A stretch of DNA of 64,000 bases from Sphingomonas cremea (GTDB lineage: Bacteria; Pseudomonadota; Alphaproteobacteria; Sphingomonadales; Sphingomonadaceae), in contig NZ_JAKFGM010000001.1 in assembly GCF_021502585.1 (NCBI RefSeq), positions 930,001 through 994,000 of the forward strand, written 5' to 3'. Below the pieces are notes generated by a model that made no database searches, was not told the DNA's origin, and saw only the letters and a program-made list of their open reading frames with translations. Within the stretch, counting starts at the first letter, position 1, and each line of letters starts with the position of its first letter. The position numbers were made by a program, and so were the translations under genes. Below, piece after piece: positions 19,639 to 29,208 of this stretch.

Positions 19639-20785
19639 TACTTACGCTTCCCAACCCACGTAGCGCGATACCCGAGCCCGTACGCGCGAATAGAAGACAA
19701 TACTAAAGCTGCGTTAAACGCGAACCTCAGTTCAGCTTACGTTGATCATTTAATTGAATTGAACGAAGCATCAAAAAGCCAACGACGTATTAACGAAATT
19801 GCGGCGAAGGTCAATATGATCCGTTGATAGTGAACAAACCTCGATCCTTCGGAGCTTTTACAGGACGGAAATAAGTTAGCGATTGTGTCTTAACAACCAC
19901 ATAATTGCTTTGTCGGTTTTCCAAACAATTTGTGCAATTTTCTGCAAAATCGGTTAAGCATTGCTACAACATAAGCGTTAGATACCAGTTTCGTGGTAAC
20001 ATTATCAATCACATCTATAATATATATTAATATTGTAATCGCCGCGACGATACGAGCCTGATACATTTTAGTTTCCTGGAATAGGCACTCTGACGAACAG
20101 CCTGCGGCTATCTATATTGCGCCCGCCCCTGCTGCTGATTGGCTAATTTGTTTCAATGGACCTTTCACCCACGTCACACAGGCGATCTTGACTGTCCCGA
20201 AGGCCCCTCGATTGTCGCGGCCTGAACCTTCACTTAAGTCCCCCAACTCAATGCTCGAGACGTCAAACACAATTAGCCCAGGCCGGGCAATAATATCGAC
20301 TTGCGCCATTCCACTCGCTGATTGAAATATTGCGGTTCCTGTCCGCGCTGCCAAAAACGGCGAAGCAACTAGGCGATGATTTTTGCCTTTTCAAGCAGCA
20401 TTTTACGGCACAGCACCCAGAAAACAAAATATTAACAGCGCCAAGCCTGTCGATTCCGACTCGACTTATAGCGATTACTCGCACCGCACAGCCGATACGT
20501 CTGATTGTCGACACTTTGCTTCCAGGACACATGTTGTGCTTCAGCAACAAGGTCGGATTATTCCTGCCAATGCATGGAACCTCCGCTGCTTATATCACGT
20601 TGAGTGCGCTGTTGAAGAGATTAATTAACAATTCAAAGTAATATTGCCTAGTGTAATATAATATATTGCGTTGAATGCTGAAAAATTTAGCTAATAAACA
20701 ACTGTCTATACTGTTAGTCATCAATCCTTGGCTAATTAAATTTTAGATTAAATTAGTATTTTTGCGTGAGTATATGGAGAAGTGT
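19639..20785. other. AT-rich 1.1-kb region without a clear gene
   Basis: Between the capsule locus and an outer-membrane protein gene. Short frames exist on both strands (for example 20112-20354 minus and 20383-20628 plus), but none has a good start, SD and length together. The minus frame 20112-20354 (ending VKGPLKQISQSAAG) reads somewhat protein-like and may be the decayed 3' end of a gene. Runs such as 20017-20033 are almost pure A/T. The region must contain the promoters of kdsD (minus) and the porin-like gene (plus). Confidence 0.5.
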
Positions 20786-21544
20786 ATGAAGCGACAGTGT
20801 ATAGGACGTCTATCAGCGCTAGCATTGGTGGTTGGATTGGCGGCCCAGCCGGCCAATGCACAAGGAATCTCCTTGCGCGGCGTCCGCGCCGATGCGTCCG
20901 TCGGCATCGATCGGTTTTATTCCGAAGGCAATCATGACGGTCATGTTGCCTGGCAGGGCACTGCTGGCGTCGACACTTTTGTGGGCGACAATTTCGTCTT
21001 GGGTGTTGAGGGATCATTCCTTTGGTCCGGCGCTGAGAACGAAACCGTGGATGGCCCGGGGGTGGCGTCCCGCAAATCGTTCCAGGAATGGGCGGGCGCC
21101 ATTCGCGCCGGCATAATGGCCACTCCCTCGACCCTGATTTACGCAAAGCTGGGCTATGGTGTTAACGAGCAGCGCAAGCGATTTGAGGCATTCACCCCGC
21201 TTGGCAGCTACTACAACCATTACAAGACCAAGGGTTGGATCGCCGGCGCCGGCATGGAGCATATGCTGAGCGATCATTTCTATGTGAAGGCTGAAGGGCG
21301 CTACGCCAATTACAAGACCAACTCAGCGCGACTGACCGGCCTGCTCGGTGTTGGCGTCCTGTTCGGCCCATCGGCCGAGGCCGCGCCACCGCCAGCGCCG
21401 CCGCCTCCCCCGCCACCGCCGCCGCCACCGCCGGCGACACAGACCTGCCCGGATGGTTCGGTAATCCTGGCGACCGACGCGTGTCCGGCACCGCCCCCGC
21501 CACCACCGCCGCCTCCACCACCGCCGGAGCCGGAACGCGGATAG
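20786..21544 (+). CDS. Outer-membrane beta-barrel protein with proline-rich tail
   Basis: 252 aa. The signal peptide (MKRQCIGRLSALALVVGLAAQPANA, cut after residue 25) is followed by an eight-strand OmpA/OmpX-like beta-barrel (about 28-195, alternating aromatic residues, FVLGVEGSFLW and LIYAKLGYGV). A tail contains two polyproline blocks around TQTCPDGSVILATDACP. Start ATG 20786 has a GGAGAAG ribosome site at 5 bp; TTG and ATG further upstream lack one. The OmpA peptidoglycan-binding domain that often follows such a hinge is missing. A strong terminator follows. Confidence 0.85.
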   Translation: MKRQCIGRLSALALVVGLAAQPANAQGISLRGVRADASVGIDRFYSEGNHDGHVAWQGTAGVDTFVGDNFVLGVEGSFLWSGAENETVDGPGVASRKSFQEWAGAIRAGIMATPSTLIYAKLGYGVNEQRKRFEAFTPLGSYYNHYKTKGWIAGAGMEHMLSDHFYVKAEGRYANYKTNSARLTGLLGVGVLFGPSAEAAPPPAPPPPPPPPPPPPATQTCPDGSVILATDACPAPPPPPPPPPPPPEPERG

Positions 21545-21571
21545 TCTGCAGGCTGAGTGAAACAATATGGA

Positions 21572-21598
21572 GGGGTAGGCCTTGGCCTACCCCTTTTT
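21572..21598 (+). terminator. Rho-independent terminator of the outer-membrane protein gene
   Basis: A perfect inverted repeat GGGGTAGGCC/GGCCTACCCC separated by two bases, followed at once by TTTTT. It starts 28 bp after the stop codon. Confidence 0.93.
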
Positions 21599-21710
21599 GT
21601 GATCCCATTATTATTGCGGACCCCCTGGGCCGCCGTACCGCAAGCGCAATCCATGAGGTCTTCCGTGGAATTTACACCGGAGGAAATGCATTAGCTGCGT
21701 TTTTAGCAGC

Positions 21711-21785
21711 TGGCTGGGGCGGCAGGATTCGAACCTGCGAATGCCGGTACCAAAAACCGGTGCCTTACCACTTGGCGACGCCCCA
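21711..21785 (-). tRNA. tRNA-Gln (anticodon TTG)
   Basis: Read on the minus strand it folds as a full 75-nt cloverleaf including encoded CCA: acceptor TGGGGCG/CGCCCCA, anticodon stem CCGGT/ACCGG with loop TTTTGGT (anticodon TTG), T-stem GCAGG/CCTGC with TTCGAAT loop. Discriminator base G, as expected for tRNA-Gln. Confidence 0.97.
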
Positions 21786-21863
21786 GCATGGGCCACCCGT
21801 GGAAATCGGGCGCTCGCTCGCGGGGCGGCTTATAGCCGCTCATCCGCCTATGAAAAGCGCAAA

Positions 21864-24149
21864 TCAGGCGCGTCGGCGACGTGGCCGCCGAACAGTCTCA
21901 TAAAGTTCAGCGGAGGGTACGGGCCTGCCGAAGTGAAAGCCCTGAAGCTGGGTGCAGCCAAGTTGGCGCATCGCGATGGCCTGCTCCTCGGTCTCGACCC
22001 CCTCCGCGGTGGTTTCGACGCCGAGACCACGCGCAAGCGCCAGGATCGCATGAACTATGGCGACGCAATCCTTCGCGCCTTCCGCGGCTCCCCGGACAAA
22101 GCTCTGGTCGATCTTGATCTTTGAGAAATGAGCGCGGCTCAAGTAGCCAAAGGAGCTATAGCCTTTGCCGAAATCGTCGAGCACCAGCCGGACGCCAAGC
22201 GCGCGCAGCCGCTCTAGCGAAGCAAGGGTCGCTGCATCGTCACCCAGGAACACGCTTTCGGTGACTTCAAGCTCCAGCCGGCTTGGCTCAAGACGTGTCG
22301 CGGCGAGCGCGCCCAGAACCGTCTTGGCCAGTCCGGCACCGGTCAGCTGCGCCGCCGAGATATTGACCGCGACCCGCATGTCACCACTCCAACGGGCAGC
22401 CTCGGCACAGGCCTCGCGAATGACCCAATCGCCAATCTGGTGGATTAGGCCGGCATCCTCGATGATCGGGATGAATTGGTCGGGGGGAATATCGCCGCGC
22501 TTGGGATGGCGCCACCGCAGAAGGGCTTCCCGGGCGACGACTTCGCCGCTCTCCGAATCGATGATCGGTTGATAGGCGAGCGCCAGCCCATTGCCGCCCA
22601 GCGCCTCGCGCACGTCCTGCTCGAGAAGGCGATGATCCTCGGCCTGCTCGAACATGAAACGCTCGAAGAAGGCGTGGCCACCGCGGCCGGCTTCCTTGGC
22701 ACGGTAAAGCGCAAGATCGGCGCTTCGCATCAATTGCTCTTCGAGAATGCCATCGGCCGGGCAGACGGCGATTCCGATCGTCGCGCCAACATGAAGTGTC
22801 GCCGCGCCAATGGTGAAGCTCTTCGACAGGTCGGCGATAATCTGATCGGCAACCGAGGAGAGGCGATCACGGTCGCAGCCGGCACTCCAGATGATTGCGA
22901 ATTCGTCGCCGCCGATCCGTCCAACCCGCCCGCCCTGACCCATGGCGAGTTCCAGGCGGCGTCCGACTTCGACCAGCAATTGGTCGCCGATGGCGTGGCC
23001 GAGCGTATCATTGACTAGCTTGAACCGGTCGAGGTCGACCAGCAGCAAGGCGCAACCGCTCTGTACCTCCCACTGACGCATCACGGCTTCTTCCAGCAGT
23101 TCGCGCACCAACAGGCGGTTCGCCAGCCCGGTGAGTGGATCCGTCCGCGCTGCGCGCACCGAGTCGCTGCCGGAAAGACGCGCCTCGGTGATGTCGGACG
23201 CGACCCCGCGCCAGCCCACCAACTGCCCTTTGCTGTCGTGGATTGGCTTTCCCGAAATTGACCACCACCGCTCCCGGTCCGCAGAAGGAATCGCACGGTC
23301 GCGGAACGGAATGCCGCTATCGAGGTCCCGGAACAGTGCACGCATGCCGGTCGAGAGGTTCGCGATCTGTCCAGCGGGGTCGAGCAGCGCGCTGTAGTGA
23401 CGACCGATAACCTGCTCTTCGCGCAAGCGCATTGCCGCCAGCAGCTCATGCGACATCTTGACGATCCGGAGGTCGCCGTCGAGCTCCCACAGCCCGCCGG
23501 AGCCGGTCGCTTCAAGCTCACGCAGCAACTGGATGATCTCGCCCTGTTCGCGAAGCTCAATCCGATCGCGGCTATGCGTGATGAACTGTCGCGCCGTGCT
23601 GAGCACGTTGCTCATCAGTACTCCGGCATAGACGATTACCAGTCCGAACATCCCCGGACTGTTGAGCTTCAATGTCAGGGTTGCGCAGCCGATTGTGAGC
23701 ATTCCGACATAAAGAACCGCAGCCTGGGGCAACGATACGAGGGTAATACTCCCGGCGCTGACCAGAGCCGCCATGGTTACGCACATGAATATCTGCTCGG
23801 GCGGCGCAGCTCGATCGAACCAGTAAAGCGGCGGCACCAGCCACAGCGATGCAAGGACGGCGATCAGCAGGCAGATGGTCTCCGTCCGCGCCGGATAGCG
23901 TTCGGCATATTCGGGGTCGTGGCGCAGCCGCACCGCTCTCACTCCGCGCATGAAGCAGATCAGCAATGCTGCGCTGAACCAGAGGCCAAGCTGGAAATGA
24001 TCCGTTGTGTCACGGAGCGCGACGACCATCACGGCGGCCGTCAAAATCTGGATCGCCACCGTCGCCGGAACGAGCCGTACAAGGGCATCGATTTGAGCCT
24101 GGCGGACTGCGCGGCCAATTCGGTCTTGCGGCGGGGCGAGCGACAGCAT
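21864..24149 (-). CDS. Membrane GGDEF-EAL c-di-GMP signalling protein with PAS domain
   Basis: 761 aa. Five to six membrane helices at the N-terminus (about 20-180), a PAS sensor (about 205-325), GGDEF (GRIGGDEFAII at about 415) and EAL (EALLRW at about 541). EAL catalytic stretches VNISAAQL, LELEVTES, LDDFGKGYSSFGYL, KIDQSFV and AEGVETEEQ are intact, so both synthesis and hydrolysis of c-di-GMP are possible. The frame runs up to GTG 24218; ATG 24149 (MLSLAPP) is preferred because it begins the conserved part. Monocistronic. Confidence 0.92.
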   Translation of the reverse strand: MLSLAPPQDRIGRAVRQAQIDALVRLVPATVAIQILTAAVMVVALRDTTDHFQLGLWFSAALLICFMRGVRAVRLRHDPEYAERYPARTETICLLIAVLASLWLVPPLYWFDRAAPPEQIFMCVTMAALVSAGSITLVSLPQAAVLYVGMLTIGCATLTLKLNSPGMFGLVIVYAGVLMSNVLSTARQFITHSRDRIELREQGEIIQLLRELEATGSGGLWELDGDLRIVKMSHELLAAMRLREEQVIGRHYSALLDPAGQIANLSTGMRALFRDLDSGIPFRDRAIPSADRERWWSISGKPIHDSKGQLVGWRGVASDITEARLSGSDSVRAARTDPLTGLANRLLVRELLEEAVMRQWEVQSGCALLLVDLDRFKLVNDTLGHAIGDQLLVEVGRRLELAMGQGGRVGRIGGDEFAIIWSAGCDRDRLSSVADQIIADLSKSFTIGAATLHVGATIGIAVCPADGILEEQLMRSADLALYRAKEAGRGGHAFFERFMFEQAEDHRLLEQDVREALGGNGLALAYQPIIDSESGEVVAREALLRWRHPKRGDIPPDQFIPIIEDAGLIHQIGDWVIREACAEAARWSGDMRVAVNISAAQLTGAGLAKTVLGALAATRLEPSRLELEVTESVFLGDDAATLASLERLRALGVRLVLDDFGKGYSSFGYLSRAHFSKIKIDQSFVRGAAEGAKDCVAIVHAILALARGLGVETTAEGVETEEQAIAMRQLGCTQLQGFHFGRPVPSAELYETVRRPRRRRA

Positions 24150-24292
24150 TTCGCGGCAGCTCAACCCACGCGGGTGGCTGCGACGATCCTGTGCTGATGT
24201 TACCGTCGCCCCCGCCACTCGATACTGCCGCCTGCTTTCAATGATCCGGCCGCCCGACTTAGACAGGAGAATGCGAAGAAACCGTGAATCGC

Positions 24293-25183
24293 CTAGGCGT
24301 TGACCAGCCGTCCGTTGACCAGATCGTCATAGTCTTGGCAAAGTTGGCGAGACAATTCGCCAATTTCGAAGTTCCACGGACCTGCCGATTGGATAAAGGT
24401 CACCTCCGCAGCAGAACCGGTGATGAACATCTGTTCGAAGCGTTCCAACTCTTCTGGCCAGATTGCCTTTTCTATTACCTCGACGCCGCGACGCCGGGCC
24501 AGATCCATAACCGTACGGCGAGTTATGCCGTCGAGGAAGCAGTCGGGGGTCGGCGTGTAGAGTTTGCTGTCGCGCACGAAGAAGGCGTTGGCGCCAGTAG
24601 CTTCCGCTACCTGGCCGCGCCAGTCGAACATCAGCGCATCGTCATAGCCGCGCTCATCGGCATGTTTCTTCGAAAGGGAGGCGATCATGTAAAGGCCGGC
24701 CGCCTTGCTATGTACGGGTGCGGTATAGGGCGCCGGCCGCCGCCATGGCGCAATGTCCAGCCGCAGCCCCTTGGCCGCGATTTCAGGCGCAAAATACTTG
24801 CCCCATTCCCACGCTGCGATCGCCAGATGCGGCTTGGTGCCTTTCGGCGAAACCCCCATCTGCTCCGACCCGCGCCACGCAACGGGGCGGACATAGGCAT
24901 CGACGAAACCGTTGGCCTTGATCACTTCGTTGCACGCGGCATCGATTTCCTCGACCGACCAGGGGATGTCGAAGCCAAGCAGCTCAGCGGACCGCCGCAG
25001 CCGAGCGCTATGTTCGGAAAGTTTGAAGATCACCCCGCCGTATGCACGCTGTCCCTCGAACACTGACGACGCATAATGCATCGCATGAGTTAGGACATGG
25101 ACATTGGCCTCGCGCCAGGGAACAATCTTGCCGTCGATCCAGATCCATCCGTCGCGGTCGTCGAAGCTGCGCGTGTCGGCCAT
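24293..25183 (-). CDS. ilvE: Branched-chain amino acid aminotransferase
   Basis: 296 aa fold-type IV PLP enzyme that transaminates Leu/Ile/Val keto acids. It shows WIDGKIVPWREANVHVLTH at the N-terminus, the PLP-lysine region HSKAAGLYM, EATGANAFFV and the C-terminal GITRRTVMDLA and FITGSAAEVTFI. These match IlvE rather than D-amino-acid transaminase. Divergent distance to the GGDEF-EAL gene is short; the next gene upstream on the same strand is unrelated. Confidence 0.94.
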   Translation of the reverse strand: MADTRSFDDRDGWIWIDGKIVPWREANVHVLTHAMHYASSVFEGQRAYGGVIFKLSEHSARLRRSAELLGFDIPWSVEEIDAACNEVIKANGFVDAYVRPVAWRGSEQMGVSPKGTKPHLAIAAWEWGKYFAPEIAAKGLRLDIAPWRRPAPYTAPVHSKAAGLYMIASLSKKHADERGYDDALMFDWRGQVAEATGANAFFVRDSKLYTPTPDCFLDGITRRTVMDLARRRGVEVIEKAIWPEELERFEQMFITGSAAEVTFIQSAGPWNFEIGELSRQLCQDYDDLVNGRLVNA

Positions 25184-25233
25184 TCAAATCCTCTCAGTCA
25201 GGCGCCCGCGCCTAGGCGAGCAGCCATTGGCCG

Positions 25234-26043
25234 TCAATTGCGCCGGGCTGCCTCGGCGAGTTCCTCGACACGTTTGAGCGCGGCGCCAAGCATCCGATCG
25301 ACCAGCGGTTGCAGCCCTTCGGGCCCGTCCAGCACGGCGAGACCCTGTTCGGTGGTGCCTTTGGGACTGGCGACGCGACGGGCGACCTCGCCCATGGATT
25401 CGCCGGTTGCGGCTGCAAATGCACCGGTCCCGATTAGCGTCTGTGCGGCAATGGAGTGCGCCAGAGTTGAACTAAGCCCGTGAGTCACCCCCGCCCGACC
25501 GATCGCTTCGGCGAAGCGTGCAAAATAAGCTGGCCCGGAAGCCGAAATGGCGCCGATGGCGGCGATTTGGTCCTCATGCTCACACCAGGGCGCGAGACCA
25601 AGTAGCCCCATAAGGCCTTCAACCGCGTCGCATGCCTGATCGTCGCGATCCTCTGAATAAAGCGGGATCACCCCTTGCCTCTGCGCGACCGGAAGATTGG
25701 GCATGATCCGAATGATGGCGCGCGCATTGGGAAAGCGCTGACGAAGTATGGAAGCTGTTATGCCTGCCAGCATCGACACGATGATGGTGTCCGACTCGAT
25801 ATGCGGCTCCAGCCTTGGCGCAATTTCATCGAGCTTTTGCGGCTTAAACCCGAGCATGACGAAGCGCGGCTGCTGGTCCGGATAATCGGTTAGGGTTCGG
25901 ATGCTCTCAACCGGCGCTCCGCTGGGCCGGATTACTGCCACGTTTGAAAAATCCACGGCCGAAGCGCGCCATCCGTCCACCATCGCCCCGGCCATGTTGC
26001 CACAGCCAACCAGCCAGGCTGGCACCGGGATCGCTGCCGTCAT
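25234..26043 (-). CDS. proC: Pyrroline-5-carboxylate reductase
   Basis: 269 aa. Last step of proline synthesis (NAD(P)H-dependent reduction of P5C). The N-terminal Rossmann motif is VGCGNMAGAM; the C-terminal signature region includes ISASGPAYFARFAEAIG and the TLIGTGAF helix. The stop of the upstream YbjN gene (26048) lies 4 bp before this ATG, so the two are likely co-transcribed, an arrangement common in sphingomonads. Confidence 0.95.
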   Translation of the reverse strand: MTAAIPVPAWLVGCGNMAGAMVDGWRASAVDFSNVAVIRPSGAPVESIRTLTDYPDQQPRFVMLGFKPQKLDEIAPRLEPHIESDTIIVSMLAGITASILRQRFPNARAIIRIMPNLPVAQRQGVIPLYSEDRDDQACDAVEGLMGLLGLAPWCEHEDQIAAIGAISASGPAYFARFAEAIGRAGVTHGLSSTLAHSIAAQTLIGTGAFAAATGESMGEVARRVASPKGTTEQGLAVLDGPEGLQPLVDRMLGAALKRVEELAEAARRN

Positions 26044-26047
26044 GGCG

Positions 26048-26500
26048 TCAGGCTTCGCCTGCGGTATCGATCAATGCCGCCGAGATCGCCTCGGTCGGAG
26101 ACTTGCCGCCCCACAGTACGAACTGGAACACGGGGTAGAAGCGCTCGCACTCTTCAATCGCTGCCTCGCTGATCGCCTCGGCCTGTTCGAAACTCATCGA
26201 CTCGCCTTCGCCAACCAACGCTGCATGGCGGAACACGATCAGGCCTGAACCCGACCAAAGCTCGAAATGGCCCAGCCACAACTGTTCGTTGATGAGGCCA
26301 ATGGCTTCATAGATTGCAGCCCGCTTTTCCGGCCCGACCTTGATGTCGGGGAAAGCCAGGAACTGCAGCACCTGGTCCTCGCTGCGCCAGACACCGCGCA
26401 ATTCATATTGCGCCCAGCTGCCCGTTGCCGAGGCGATAATCTCGCCATCGCCAGCCCGTTCGCAGGCCCAGCCGCGCGCTTCGAAATATTGTTCGAGCAC
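26048..26500 (-). CDS. YbjN domain-containing protein
   Basis: 150 aa from the GTG at 26500; function unknown in this family (alpha/beta fold, possible chaperone-like or stress role). LQFLAFPDIKVGPEKRAAIYEAIGLINEQLWLGHFEL is the family core. The open frame continues 17 codons upstream to a CTG at 26551 that overlaps the ubiK stop (CTGA) and would add an acidic leader typical of relatives. Between ubiK and proC, likely one operon. Confidence 0.88.
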   Translation of the reverse strand: MLEQYFEARGWACERAGDGEIIASATGSWAQYELRGVWRSEDQVLQFLAFPDIKVGPEKRAAIYEAIGLINEQLWLGHFELWSGSGLIVFRHAALVGEGESMSFEQAEAISEAAIEECERFYPVFQFVLWGGKSPTEAISAALIDTAGEA

Positions 26501-26547
26501 CTCGATCGGCGCGCCGTCGTCACGCTCGTCGTTTTCGACTTGGTCGG

Positions 26548-26847
26548 TCAGGATTTTGCTCCCGGCTTGGTCGCCTTGGCCGCTTTCGGCTTTGCCGGCG
26601 CAGGCCTGGCAGCAAGCTCAAGCGCCTCGATCCGCTTTTTAAGTGCCTCATTTTCGTCGCGCGCAGCCACCGCCATGGCCTTCACCGCATCGAATTCGTC
26701 GCGGGCGACGAAATCCATCCCGCCGACCCATTCGCGCATCTTGTCGCGCATCGACGTCTCGGCCTCGCGGCCCATCCCGGCCATGGTGCCGGCAACTCCG
26801 TTCATCATCTTGACCAGGTCGTCGAATATTCGGTTCTGCGACTGCAT
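26548..26847 (-). CDS. ubiK: UbiK-type accessory factor (BMFP/YqiC family)
   Basis: 99 aa. An N-terminal amphipathic part (about 1-30), a coiled coil (about 48-78: DEFDAVKAMAVAARDENEALKKRIEALE) and a lysine/alanine-rich tail are the layout of the BMFP family, whose E. coli member helps ubiquinone biosynthesis under aerobiosis. The ATG overlaps the tspO stop (TAATG). A ubiquinone role is by family only. Confidence 0.85.
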   Translation of the reverse strand: MQSQNRIFDDLVKMMNGVAGTMAGMGREAETSMRDKMREWVGGMDFVARDEFDAVKAMAVAARDENEALKKRIEALELAARPAPAKPKAAKATKPGAKS

Positions 26848-27386
26848 TATGATCTTACTCCCGTGATCCCCAGCGGCGCTGCATCGGCAGATGGATTCAG
26901 CCTTCCCGTCTCATAGTTGAGGGCGGAGGCAAGGCACAACCATAGAAGATAGGGCAGCATCAGCCAGCCCGCCACCGGCTTAAGCCTGCGAAAAAGGCTG
27001 GCGGTGGCGATCGCCATGATCAGCATGACGACAACGGTCAAAAACGCGACGTCGATCATGTGCAGCCCGAAAAAGATCGGCGACCAGGCGAAATTCAGAG
27101 CGAGCTGGCCTCCGAAAAGCCAAAGGGCGTCTCTCCGCTGCTTCGACGGCGGTTCCTGCAAAATGATGGCAAGGGCCAATCCGAGCAGCGTGTAAAGGAT
27201 CGTCCACACTACGCCGAACATCCACGCCGGCGGCTGGAAGGAAGGTTTTTGGAGGATGGCGTACCACCCATTCTCAAACCCGCTGTTCGACAAATAACCC
27301 ATCAGCGAACCGATGATCACGATTGCAGGAACCGTGATCAGCGCCATCTTCCAAGGGCTGCGACCGCCTTTTACTTGTGCTGCCAT
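26847..27386 (-). CDS. tspO: TspO/MBR family membrane protein
   Basis: 179 aa, five membrane helices, tryptophan-rich. Family motifs NGWYAILQKPSFQPPAWMFGVVWTILYTLLG and ALNFAWSPIFFG are present, which line the porphyrin-binding pocket. In alphaproteobacteria TspO modulates tetrapyrrole and pigment regulation. The ATG directly follows the tlyA stop; the gene overlaps ubiK by one base. Confidence 0.93.
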   Translation of the reverse strand: MAAQVKGGRSPWKMALITVPAIVIIGSLMGYLSNSGFENGWYAILQKPSFQPPAWMFGVVWTILYTLLGLALAIILQEPPSKQRRDALWLFGGQLALNFAWSPIFFGLHMIDVAFLTVVVMLIMAIATASLFRRLKPVAGWLMLPYLLWLCLASALNYETGRLNPSADAAPLGITGVRS

Positions 27387-28127
27387 TCAATCCTCCTTGA
27401 TCGCGCCGAGCAGGAATTCGACATTGCCTTCCGGGCCGGTGATTGGGCTTCTTTCGATCCCCAGAACGCGCCAACCCTTGGAGCGGACCCAATCGGCGGC
27501 ATCGTCGCAGACGCGATTGTGGACCGCCGGATCACGAACCACCCCGCCCTTGCCAACCTCTTCGCGCCCCGCCTCGAACTGCGGCTTCACCAGCGCAACC
27601 AGCTTGGCCCCGGGCTTGGCAAGGTCGAGCGCCCGGTCGAGCACCTTGGCGAGTGAGATGAAACTGGCGTCGCAAACGACGATGTCAACCGGTTCGGGAA
27701 TAATCGCCGTCGTCAATTCGCGGGCGTTGGTCTGCTCATGGACGACGACGCGCGGATCGCTGCGCAGTTTCCACGCCAACTGGTTGGTGCCGACGTCGAC
27801 CGCATAGACCTTGGCGGCGCCGCGGCTCAGCAGCACGTCCGTGAAGCCCCCAGTCGAACTGCCGACATCCAGCGCCACCGCGCCAGCGACGTCAAACCCA
27901 AAATGGCTAAGCCCATGGTCAAGCTTGATCCCACCTCGTGACACCCACGGATGATCGCGGCCTTTGACTGTCAGTGCTGCGTCCTCGGACAGCATGTCGC
28001 CGGCCTTGCCGACCCTTTTGTCACCTGCAAACACATTTCCGGCAAGGATCAAGGCCTGCGCGCGGGTCCGGCTTTCGGCCAGTCCGCGCGCGACCAGAAG
28101 CTGGTCTGCCCGAAGTTTAGCGGCCAC
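27387..28127 (-). CDS. tlyA: TlyA-family rRNA 2'-O-methyltransferase
   Basis: 246 aa. An N-terminal S4 RNA-binding domain (RADQLLVARGLAESRTRAQALILAGNV) is followed by an FtsJ-like methyltransferase domain with the SAM loop DVGSSTGGFTDVLL and VKPQFEAG. Known members methylate C1409/C1920 of rRNA. GTG 28127 is chosen as start: it fits the family N-terminus and overlaps the upstream gene end by 11 bp. The frame is open for 34 arginine-rich codons further up. Confidence 0.93.
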   Translation of the reverse strand: MAAKLRADQLLVARGLAESRTRAQALILAGNVFAGDKRVGKAGDMLSEDAALTVKGRDHPWVSRGGIKLDHGLSHFGFDVAGAVALDVGSSTGGFTDVLLSRGAAKVYAVDVGTNQLAWKLRSDPRVVVHEQTNARELTTAIIPEPVDIVVCDASFISLAKVLDRALDLAKPGAKLVALVKPQFEAGREEVGKGGVVRDPAVHNRVCDDAADWVRSKGWRVLGIERSPITGPEGNVEFLLGAIKED

Positions 28128-29208
28128 GATCTTCCTCGCGTTTCTCGGCGATGCCCTCGCCGAACTCCTGGTTCGCTTCGGCTTCGACCGAAGCTGGCGC
28201 CGATGGGCTGACCTTCCGTATCGATGCATCCGCCTTCAAGCACAGCCGGAAGAAGATAGGCAGATGATCGGATCCGATGTCGGGCAGAAGGTCGATAGCC
28301 ATGAGCTCGAAATGAGGGCTCACGAACAAATGATCGAGTGGCCAGCGTAAGAGCGGATAATTGGCGTTGAAGGTCGGATAGAATCCCCGACCGACGCGGG
28401 GATCGCCCATGCCGGCAACCTGCTTGAACAGGCGCGAGGTTCGCGACCACGCAACGTCGTTGAGGTCGCCCATGACAATCGCTGCTTGCCCATTGTTGCG
28501 AACGGTCCGGCCCACCTTGACCAGCTCGGCGTCCCGCTCACCGCTGTCGTCACCGGGATAAGGTGGCTCAGGATGAAGCGCGTGGAACATGACCTCGTCC
28601 CCGCCGGGCAATCGCAGGCTGACAGAAGCTGATGGAACGCCCGGCTGGAGCAAATGGGCAATACCCCCTTCCATCGGAAGGCGCGACATCAAGATCATCC
28701 CGTAAGTATTTGGGGCAACTTCCGATAATCGATACGGATAATCCTTCGCGAGCGGTGCGACAGCCTTTTCCCACTCCAGTCCGGGCTCAAGCAGGAGCAG
28801 CACGTCCGGCCGCCGCTGCTCGACCAGGCGAAGCAATTTTCCATATTGCTTGTTGCTCAACAGGACATTGGCATTGAGCAACGAAAGCTGGCGCTTGGCA
28901 GGGCAGCTTTTCGCACTGGCGACTTGCTGGGGGTAGAGCGGGAAATAGGGGATGAAATGGCTGATCTGCCAGGAGAGCGCGGCCACAACCATCGCGATTA
29001 GCGCCCAAAAGGCAGGCGTCCGCCGAACCTTGATGAAGAAAAGCGCCGCGCCGAAAATGATGAGCAGACCCGCAACCTGGAGCCGCGGATAATCCCACAG
29101 CCGGACCCACCATCGATCCGTCCACCAAAGCGGTAGGAACGACACGGTAACCAGCAACAATATAGCGGATATCAGCAGGCGGCGGACCCAGCCGCGCCAT
29201 CCGTTCAC
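28117..29208 (-). CDS. Membrane-anchored endonuclease/exonuclease/phosphatase-family protein
   Basis: 363 aa. Three N-terminal membrane helices (about 8-30, 42-58, 65-85) are followed by an EEP domain: LLNANVL, LLLEPGLEW, GDLNDVAWS and the terminal SDHLPIFFRL (SDH catalytic motif). Substrate unknown. Start GTG 29208 overlaps the upstream stop (GTGA) and removes a charged seven-residue extension. Overlaps tlyA. Confidence 0.88.
   Translation of the reverse strand: MNGWRGWVRRLLISAILLLVTVSFLPLWWTDRWWVRLWDYPRLQVAGLLIIFGAALFFIKVRRTPAFWALIAMVVAALSWQISHFIPYFPLYPQQVASAKSCPAKRQLSLLNANVLLSNKQYGKLLRLVEQRRPDVLLLLEPGLEWEKAVAPLAKDYPYRLSEVAPNTYGMILMSRLPMEGGIAHLLQPGVPSASVSLRLPGGDEVMFHALHPEPPYPGDDSGERDAELVKVGRTVRNNGQAAIVMGDLNDVAWSRTSRLFKQVAGMGDPRVGRGFYPTFNANYPLLRWPLDHLFVSPHFELMAIDLLPDIGSDHLPIFFRLCLKADASIRKVSPSAPASVEAEANQEFGEGIAEKREEDRGR

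Noticed and set aside
19543-19827. 94-aa plus-strand frame over the kdsD start
   Set aside because: Antisense to the conserved N-terminus of kdsD and runs into AT-rich DNA; no ribosome site.
20330-20641. 103-aa and 81-aa plus-strand frames in the AT-rich gap
   Set aside because: Mutually overlapping, no recognisable domain, poor starts, and codon use unlike neighbours.
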